From a virus: a stretch of 28,377 nt of DNA. Both the position numbers and the translations under genes were made by a program. Numbering within the stretch: position 1 is the stretch's first letter; each line of letters opens with the position of its first letter. The notes under the pieces are model-generated. The model worked only from the letters and a program-made list of their open reading frames with translations. It made no database searches and was not told where the DNA came from. Shown one piece after another: positions 23,358 to 28,377 of this stretch. The stretch covers positions 1 to 28,377 of IMG/VR virus record IMGVR_UViG_3300044990_001019. The stretch is one strand, 5' to 3'.

Positions 23358-23776
23358 ATCGCCGCCTCGTAAATCTCGATCTCCCACCGCCGCCCCTTGC
23401 GCCCGCTCGTCCTGAGCCGCGCCCATATCCACGTCCAATCCGGGTAGAGGTGCTTCGCCTCGTCGAACCGACGCCGGCTGTCTCGGCTATGGATGTGCTC
23501 GCCCTTCGCCTCCACCGCCACCTTGGCCGCCTTGTCAACACCATCCGGGGTGTAGGTGGCCCCGCCGCAGATGTCGAAAGTCCGCCCCTCGAACTCGAAC
23601 GTGCCGGGGAACAGTTTCAGACATGCCGCCTCCGTCTTGTTCGGCCCGAGCGCCCCCCTGGCCGCCCGCGTAGGGCGTTTTGAGGGGGCCGGAGGCGTCA
23701 CGACAGGCCCCCCGGCCTCAGAACGCCGCCTGTAGGCGTCCAGGTCCGCCTGAGTCCATCCGGTGAAGGCGCTCAC
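23354..23776 (-). CDS. PD-(D/E)XK nuclease-like protein (DUF1064-type)
   Basis: A 140-residue protein starting at GTG 23776. After a Pro-rich linker comes NKTEAACLKLF, the helical Glu element seen in DUF1064-type phage nucleases. TYTPDGV then supplies the metal-binding Asp and VAVEAKG gives the E-x-K. A helix with DSRRRFDEAKHLYPDW follows, and the protein ends in a beta strand. This order (Glu helix, PD, ExK, Arg-rich helix) fits a small Holliday-junction or structure-specific endonuclease. Such an enzyme could resolve replication intermediates before packaging, as T7 gp3 does. Starts and ends overlap neighbours by four bases. Confidence 0.7.
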   Translation of the reverse strand: MSAFTGWTQADLDAYRRRSEAGGPVVTPPAPSKRPTRAARGALGPNKTEAACLKLFPGTFEFEGRTFDICGGATYTPDGVDKAAKVAVEAKGEHIHSRDSRRRFDEAKHLYPDWTWIWARLRTSGRKGRRWEIEIYEAAI

Positions 23777-23961
23777 AGCTTCGCCCTCCCGGCAGCCAGC
23801 CGAACGGCGTACTCGAAGTTACTGGCGGCGTTCATCTTCGCCAGTTCCTCGCGCTGGTCATCCGTCATGTCTGGAAAGCGCTGCATCGCCTCACGTGCCT
23901 GTCCGAGCAGCTCGCTGTATAGCTCTCTAAGAGCATTCTCTGTTATATCGTAAGTACTCAT
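23773..23961 (-). CDS. Small helical hypothetical protein, 62 residues
   Basis: Starts at ATG 23961 with GGGAG eight bases upstream and ends overlapping the nuclease start (GTGA). The protein is all helical: TENALRELYSELL, then a REAMQRFPDMTDDQREELAKMN segment with a Pro break, ending in a basic helix. No family recognised. It follows a 23-base gap, one of the few breaks in the overlap chain. Confidence 0.65.
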   Translation of the reverse strand: MSTYDITENALRELYSELLGQAREAMQRFPDMTDDQREELAKMNAASNFEYAVRLAAGRAKL

Positions 23962-23984
23962 TACTATGACTCCCTCTCTCTCTT

Positions 23985-24386
23985 CTAATCTCTTCTTCTC
24001 TTATCTGGTGACGGTCTTGTGACGGTGGCACCGTCACGCCTATCTTTCGACGCCCTCGACGCGGCCATGTTACGGGCGTGCAAGGCCCTTTCCTTCGCGC
24101 TCCTTCCGTTGTGAAGCGTCCAACTCACGACCATCGCCCCGTCCGCCGAAAACTCGATCCATCGCACGGTTTCAAGCGATTGACCGATCCCCGGCAGCCC
24201 CGCTTCCTCGTCGCATCCCTTTTTCGTGAGGAACGGCACCCACCCGTCCGCCGTTGTCCGGTCCAGGTACACCCACAACCGGAACCACCGAGCGAACGCC
24301 ACCTCGTTCGACACGCCGCAGTCCGCCGCGATCTTCTTTATCTCGGGCTTCGACGGCGTGTTTTCCTCGACTTTCAGCCAGGCCAT
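23985..24386 (-). CDS. Winged-helix replication-type protein
   Basis: A 133-residue protein whose ATG directly follows the primase stop. It opens WLKVEENTPSKPEIKKIA, then has VAFARWFRLWVYLDR, DGWVPFLTKKG, VRWIEF and SWTLHNGRSAKERAL. This pattern is familiar from phage replication proteins whose N-terminal winged helix resembles replisome organisers. The C-terminal tail is Arg/Lys-rich and comes from a purine-rich DNA tract. It is short, as if lacking a loader domain. With the adjacent primase and helicase, a role in replication initiation or helicase loading is likely. The domain assignment is from pattern memory only. Confidence 0.6.
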   Translation of the reverse strand: MAWLKVEENTPSKPEIKKIAADCGVSNEVAFARWFRLWVYLDRTTADGWVPFLTKKGCDEEAGLPGIGQSLETVRWIEFSADGAMVVSWTLHNGRSAKERALHARNMAASRASKDRRDGATVTRPSPDKRRRD

Positions 24387-25226
24387 TTAGCCCATCCTCC
24401 ACGTTGCGTTTTTAGCCAGCATGTCAAATTGTTGCCGCGTCGCACCCGCCGCAAACCACGCGCGGATGTCCTTCGCAGGCGGCACGACGACCCGCGCCAT
24501 CCGCCGCACCTCGGCTATCAGCTTGGCGGTCCCCTCAAGGCCCGGATACCAGATCGAGCCGTCCGGGCGCTGGTGCGGCGTGTCATGATCCGCCACGATG
24601 GTCAGCGACTTGACCCGGAGCCGCAGGCACAGCGCCTTGAGTTCCGCCACGGCCCCCAGGCACGACGGGCGGCCCACGGCGGGCAGGTCGAGCGACAGCG
24701 CGGCTGCGGTGTCGGTCGGCCCCTCGCAGATCACGAGGTCCGGGCCGGCCAGCTCCGGCGCGTAGAACAGCCCGTCCTTTCCCCCGGTGACCGCCCACTT
24801 TTTGCCCTCGGCGTTGCGCAGCCGAATCCCCGTCACCACGCCGTCCCCGTCCCGCATCGGGAACGCCAGCGCCTCGTGCGCCGCGTCCCAGGCGGGTTGT
24901 AGCGCCTCAAGGGCGTACTCCCACACGTTGAGCCGTTCAGCCCACGCGGCCACGTCCTCGGGCTTCCAGAGCCGCCGCAGCGCCGCGTGGTACTTGCTCA
25001 TGTCCAGCAGCGAGGGACGAGGCGGCGGCGGGCGCAGGGCGGGCCGGAAGGGCGCGGGCGGAGCATCCTTGAGGCGGTGCAGCCATCCGCCGTTCGCCGT
25101 GGGGCGGTCAGACTTGACGCGCATGCAGACAGCCCACACGCCGTCCGCCGAATAGCCGCACCAATCGGGATGTTGACAGAGGACGCACTTGTGCTTTGCC
25201 GATACTCGCTTGAGGGTGTCGGTCAT
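24387..25226 (-). CDS. TOPRIM primase with N-terminal zinc motif
   Basis: A 279-residue protein from ATG 25226, overlapping the previous stop in an ATGA. The N-terminus has a zinc-binding set: CVLCQHPDWC and AVCMRV (Cys14, Cys17, Cys23, Cys34). The TOPRIM core follows: VICEGPTDTAAALS with the conserved Glu, and IVADHDTPH with the DxD pair. It therefore synthesises primers for phage DNA replication. It ends shortly after the TOPRIM domain, so unlike T7 gp4 it has no fused RecA-type helicase. A separate helicase would be needed; the SF2 helicase upstream is not an obvious replacement. A Pro/Arg-rich linker (about residues 60-85) separates the zinc and catalytic parts. Confidence 0.8.
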   Translation of the reverse strand: MTDTLKRVSAKHKCVLCQHPDWCGYSADGVWAVCMRVKSDRPTANGGWLHRLKDAPPAPFRPALRPPPPRPSLLDMSKYHAALRRLWKPEDVAAWAERLNVWEYALEALQPAWDAAHEALAFPMRDGDGVVTGIRLRNAEGKKWAVTGGKDGLFYAPELAGPDLVICEGPTDTAAALSLDLPAVGRPSCLGAVAELKALCLRLRVKSLTIVADHDTPHQRPDGSIWYPGLEGTAKLIAEVRRMARVVVPPAKDIRAWFAAGATRQQFDMLAKNATWRMG

Positions 25227-25570
25227 GCGCCCTCCCTTATAGGCGGCCATATGTCGCACACCCCGAGAATGACGCGCGTGCCGTCTTTATACCACGGCGT
25301 TCCGTGAACAACGCCCATCGCAATCTCAGCCAACCAGCGGCCATCAGGAGTCTGTTCAATCAAAATGCATCGCTCCGTGTATGCGTATATAGTGCCGCCG
25401 GCGGCAAGATCAACGATGCACGAGTCTATGCTGCACGGCTTTCCGGCTTCAGGACCAGACCAACCCCAACACGTCCGCCATGATCGACGCTGAAAATCTT
25501 CCCGAGAATTTCCGCGAAAACGTCTTTGCGCCGCGTCAATGTCGGCAAGAAAATCAAGCTGCTCGTTCAC
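25223..25570 (-). CDS. Hypothetical protein between helicase and primase
   Basis: A 115-residue protein starting at GTG 25570, which overlaps the helicase stop (GTGA), and ending in an ATGA with the primase. It has a Gln/Arg-rich N-terminus, Cys and Trp in TCWGWSG, and a mostly beta C-terminal part (GGTIYAYTERCILIEQT, VILGVCDIWPP). No family is recognised. Placement between two replication genes suggests an accessory role, without direct evidence. Confidence 0.65.
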   Translation of the reverse strand: MNEQLDFLADIDAAQRRFRGNSREDFQRRSWRTCWGWSGPEAGKPCSIDSCIVDLAAGGTIYAYTERCILIEQTPDGRWLAEIAMGVVHGTPWYKDGTRVILGVCDIWPPIREGA

Positions 25571-27221
25571 GCCGCACCCCGCCTGTTTCCGAACACCCGG
25601 TCAAGAGCCCGCGCCGCCTCATCACGCCGCATGGGGGCGGTGAAGCCGTGGCGTTTCAAGTGCTGCGCCTGTTTGAACGACGCGAGCCCGTTGCCCCATC
25701 TGCGAAAGGTCTCGTTCAAGAGCTGCTTCGCCTGGCCGTATGGCAGGGCGGACGGGTCGATCCCCTGCTTCATCAGGATAGCAGCCTGCTTCTCGGACAG
25801 GTGCTTACCCTTGTCCCATCCGCGCTCCATGGCGGGCGAAATATCGAACACGTCGAATGGGTTGACGGTGGACATGGAGTATTTCGCCTTGGCCGTGAGC
25901 GCCGCACGCTTGAACGCCTCCATTTTCTTTTTCGCCTCGATGGCCTTTTGGGCGGCCTTCAAAGCATCGCTCACGTTGACCGGTTTCGATGACTCCTGGG
26001 CCCTGCGGGTCACTTCCGCGATCACCTCGTCGGAATAGTTGCCGCCGAGAATGTCCGCAGGCGTGATCAGTTTGTGACGGCCCGCGTTACCCACAAAGTC
26101 AATGATCTCGCATGACGGCTTGATGCTGCCCGCGATCATGGCACGCCGCGCCTCGGCGTCAGGAACATCGTTCAGGAGGTGAGCCACCGACTCAGCGGGA
26201 CGGGTGCCACGCCCGAGCATTTGAGCGTAAAGCGCCCGCGACTTTGTGGGCCGCCCCATGAACACGATTTCAACGCCGGCATCGTCAAAGCCCTCTGTCA
26301 GGACGCCGACATTCCAGAGAAACTGAATCGCGCCGGATGCGAAGTCAGACAGGATTTTCCGGCGTGCGTCCTTATCGGTTTTGCCGCACACCCAGGCGGA
26401 ACAACCGGGCCGATACGCGGGCCGGTTCATAATCTCGGAGCCGCGTTCGGCTTCAACGACGCTCGCGCAAAACACGATGCCCCTCCGCTTACCCGCAATG
26501 TCAATCATGACATCCGCCATGCCCATGAGGACTTTATCGTCCTCCATGACTTCGGCCAGGTCCGCACCGTTGAAGTCGCCGGCAACCGTGCCGCAGTTGG
26601 AAAGGTCGATCCCTTCAATGTGGACGGGGTGCTGTTCAACCGGAACAAGCCAACCGTCATCAATCGCGTTTAATGTTTCGTAATCAAACGCCACATCGCC
26701 GAACACCTGGCCAAGCGCCTCCTCGTCCTGCCTGTCAGGCGTCGCCGTGACCCCCAATATCTTCAGGTCCGGATTGCCGTCAACGTACCACTTTATGCAG
26801 CGCCGGTAAGACGCGGATACGGCGTGATGCCCCTCGTCGATAACCAAGACCCCAAAGTCCATGGGGTTGAATTTGGTCATGCGCCCGCCGCCATCACCGC
26901 CCGCCGTCTGCGTCTGGATCGTGGACACGACTACCGGAGGCAGGCCCATGAGGGAATGCGTGTCGGCCCTGTATTCCGCCATTTCGACTTGAGCATCCAG
27001 CCCGGTAACGCGCTGGATTTTGTCCTGGGCCTGATAGATGAGTTCCGATCTATGCGCCAGAACGAGCGCCCGCGCAGGCTGCATCCGCCGAATGACTTCC
27101 GCAAACACGATGGTTTTACCTAACCGCACCCCGTCGGCAAAACCAACAGGGTGCTATTTTTCTCCTTCCATTGTTCGAGGACTGATTCGACGGCCTTGAT
27201 TTGGTACGGGCGCAGGTTCAT
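25567..27221 (-). CDS. SF2 DEAD/DEAH-type helicase, reading frame interrupted in Walker A
   Basis: Translation from ATG 27221 (overlapping the ParB-like stop) gives 33 residues: MNLRPYQIKAVE with the Q-type start, then LVLPTGCG, and then TAG at 27120-27122. The rest of the helicase continues in another frame from the GGT at 27118-27120. Dropping five bases between the two GGT codons restores PTGCGKT exactly and yields a 549-residue protein. All other motifs are intact: VLAHRSELIYQ (Ia), IDEGHH (II, residues about 126-131), GVTATPDR (III), and QMLGRGTRP (VI). The C-terminal 150 residues are helical and Lys-rich. It may remodel DNA or recombination intermediates. It is either made by ribosome bypassing, or is a frameshifted pseudogene, or contains an assembly error; restarting at GTG 27129 would lose the P-loop. 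Confidence 0.8.
27111..27145 (-). other. Candidate translational bypass (hop) site with hairpin
   Basis: On the minus strand the order is GGT (27123-27125), TAG (27120-27122) and GGT (27118-27120). The take-off and landing codons are thus identical, five bases apart, with a stop right after take-off. The flanks can form a 10-bp hairpin: UGGUUUUGCC (27136-27145) pairs with GGUAAAACCA (27111-27120), one pair being G·U, enclosing a 15-base loop that contains the take-off codon. The landing GGU is the start of the 3' arm. T4 gene 60 also uses matched Gly codons (GGA), an adjacent UAG and a take-off hairpin, over a 50-base gap. Confidence 0.45.
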
Positions 27222-28213
27222 CCCTTGAGTTCCCCCGGCACCACGTTGTCGAAACGAAACTTGCTCATCATGCCGAGCTTCTTGCACATGGCGCACCCGA
27301 TCCCCTGGCATGACGGGCAGAGGCACCATGGTTCGGCACTGGTCAGCTCTTTGAACGCCATGTCCAAGTGCGACAGCACCGATGAGAAGTTGATTTCACC
27401 GAACAGCGGATCGTTGCCCTCTTGAGCAGCCCGCAGGTCGCACCGGACCTTGCTGACCTGCTTGGCGAGTGCCGACACTTCGCCGCGCCGGTTCCAGACT
27501 TCGACCAGTCCGGGCGGCACCTGCTTCCCGCGCTCGTCGTTCGGCAGGACAGGCGGCGCGGCCTTGCGGGACGGCGCAGGGGGCGCGACGGGCGGACGGA
27601 CGGGCGGCGTGGGGCGGGAAGGGGGCGCGTCGCACATGTCGCCGGACCCGTCCTCGGGGTCGGGATCGGCAGGCGGCGGAGCCGGTCGGCGGGGCGGCGG
27701 AGGGGGCAGCGTGCGGGTTCTGTTGTCAGCTCCCGTCGTTGTTGTTCGATTGGCCCAACTGGCGATTTTCGCCAGTTGACCAGACGCGGTTTCGTGGTTG
27801 CACCCAACCAAATCAGCAATCACGCGAGCCGAAACGTCATCCGGCAGCCCGAGCTTTTTCCGCTGCTCGTAGGCCGTCGAAATAGCCGTCTGCACATCGG
27901 CACGGGTCCGCCTCATGCCGTGCGTCACGTTGGCCCCCAGGGCGGCGCGTAGGGCGTCCACGAACTCGCCGTCCGTCACGTCACAGCACACCTTGGTCTT
28001 GCCGTTCTGACGGTACGCGGCGAGCCGGTGGAAGCCGTCCGCCAGCCAGTACTTGCCGGCTTTGTCGCGGAACACCTCAAGGGGCGGAAACACGGCCTTG
28101 CGCTCGCGTTCGGCCTCGGCATATTCGCGCACGGCGTCCATGTCCAGAGCCGCCCGCATTTGCAGGCCGGTTGTCTGGATCAGTTTGATGTCGATGAATG
28201 TTTTTTTCGGCAT
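27218..28213 (-). CDS. ParB-like protein with HTH and C-terminal zinc motif
   Basis: A 331-residue protein starting at ATG 28213. Residues about 40-72 have the ParB/sulfiredoxin-like core: PPLEVFRDKAGKYWLADGFH, with DGFHRLAAYRQNGK. GMRRTRADVQTAI follows and then a helix-turn-helix (ARVIADLVGCNHETASGQL, about 128-148). A Pro-rich linker (about 165-225) leads to a C-terminal domain whose last 40 residues contain CLCPSC and CAMC, a probable zinc ribbon. It could bind phage DNA for replication control or partition, or act as a ParB-type nuclease. Its stop overlaps the helicase start by four bases. Confidence 0.75.
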   Translation of the reverse strand: MPKKTFIDIKLIQTTGLQMRAALDMDAVREYAEAERERKAVFPPLEVFRDKAGKYWLADGFHRLAAYRQNGKTKVCCDVTDGEFVDALRAALGANVTHGMRRTRADVQTAISTAYEQRKKLGLPDDVSARVIADLVGCNHETASGQLAKIASWANRTTTTGADNRTRTLPPPPPRRPAPPPADPDPEDGSGDMCDAPPSRPTPPVRPPVAPPAPSRKAAPPVLPNDERGKQVPPGLVEVWNRRGEVSALAKQVSKVRCDLRAAQEGNDPLFGEINFSSVLSHLDMAFKELTSAEPWCLCPSCQGIGCAMCKKLGMMSKFRFDNVVPGELKG

Positions 28214-28216
28214 GGG

Positions 28217-28377
28217 TTATGCAACCTTAAATTCGTGTTTTTCGTTCAGGCGATATTTCACACCAGCCTTAACATCGTTTTCGCCAACATAGGCGACTGC
28301 CATCCGGTAGCGGTTGTTTTCGTAGTCATAATATTTGATGCACAGCAAACCGCTTTTGCCCGCCGTGGCCGTGCCCT
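28217..28377 (-). CDS. C-terminal part of an unidentified early-type protein
   Basis: An open frame entering from the right edge ends at TAA 28217-28219, three bases before the ParB-like start. About 52 residues are visible: a small beta-rich, aromatic segment (LLCIKYYDYENNRYRMAV, then AYVGENDVKAG) and a basic end (NEKHEFKVA). The N-terminus is outside the window. Not recognised. Confidence 0.55.
   Translation of the reverse strand, partial: GTATAGKSGLLCIKYYDYENNRYRMAVAYVGENDVKAGVKYRLNEKHEFKVA

Noticed and set aside
23966-24003. Purine-rich (GA) tract at the end of the winged-helix gene, considered as a slippage site
   Set aside because: The tract encodes a basic Lys/Arg C-terminus, which is common at the end of such proteins. 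No downstream frame continues the protein.
24078-24902. Plus-strand open frame of 274 codons across the primase region
   Set aside because: It is antisense to two well-supported genes, very rich in Arg, Pro and His, and has no domain match.
25567-27129. Independent helicase starting at GTG 27129
   Set aside because: This would lose the Q-type motif and the first half of the P-loop. I see no ribosome-binding site of note before it, and the upstream 33 residues fit the family N-terminus.
27118-27145. A -1 slip on GGGG in the helicase as an alternative recoding event
   Set aside because: GGG can re-pair with GGG one base back and reach the downstream frame, but the product would read TGVRLGKT, with two extra residues in the P-loop. 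The 5-base hop gives the exact PTGCGKT, so it is preferred, though not proven.
1-28377. tRNA genes, CRISPR arrays, integrase or att sites
   Set aside because: I looked for cloverleaf-like GC arms with a T-loop, regularly spaced repeats and tyrosine or serine recombinase motifs, and saw none.

Overview
The window looks like part of the genome of a short-tailed (podovirus-type) bacteriophage, either free or as a prophage or metagenomic contig. It is GC-rich and almost fully coding, with strong Shine-Dalgarno sites. Adaptor, nozzle and three-part ejection-protein genes of T7 type suggest a Gram-negative host. No host gene, integrase, tRNA or CRISPR array is visible.

Plus strand, 1-18528: a virion and accessory block. 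A partial gene is followed by a DUF1353-like protein, a membrane-anchored protein and a secreted protein. Then come two tandem paralogous head-tail adaptor (tail tubular protein A-like) genes, a tail nozzle (tail tubular protein B-like) gene, a Gp13-like protein and ejection proteins resembling T7 gp14, gp15 and gp16. The gp16-like protein has 3086 residues, about twice the size of T7 gp16. It carries an HExxH metallopeptidase-like region, an SH3/KOW-like segment, a DdrB-like ParB domain, a GNAT acetyltransferase, an ADP-ribosyltransferase-like module and a MuF-C/BECR-nuclease-like module. It is a polyvalent protein that probably enters the host with the DNA.

Convergence point, 18529-18679: 151 bp with an inverted repeat that could terminate transcription from both sides.

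Minus strand, read from 28377 down to 18680: a compact cluster whose neighbours mostly overlap by 1 or 4 bases. In transcription order it holds a partial gene, a ParB-like protein with a zinc tail, an SF2 helicase, a hypothetical protein, a TOPRIM primase, a winged-helix replication-type protein, a small protein, a PD-(D/E)XK nuclease, a string of small partly Cys-rich early-type proteins, an ASCH-domain protein, terminase small and large subunits, and a small zinc-ribbon protein overlapping the end of terL. Terminase therefore lies with the replication genes, opposite to the structural genes, unlike T7.

Two things stand out. First, the helicase is interrupted exactly inside its Walker A motif by five bases containing a TAG stop. 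The interruption has matched GGT codons on both sides and sits in a predicted 10-bp hairpin, a layout resembling translational bypassing in T4 gene 60; a plain frameshift or assembly error is the competing explanation. Second, the giant ejection protein contains a lower-GC insert of enzyme or toxin-like modules separated by repeated Arg-Tyr-Ser linkers, next to a putative internal protease.
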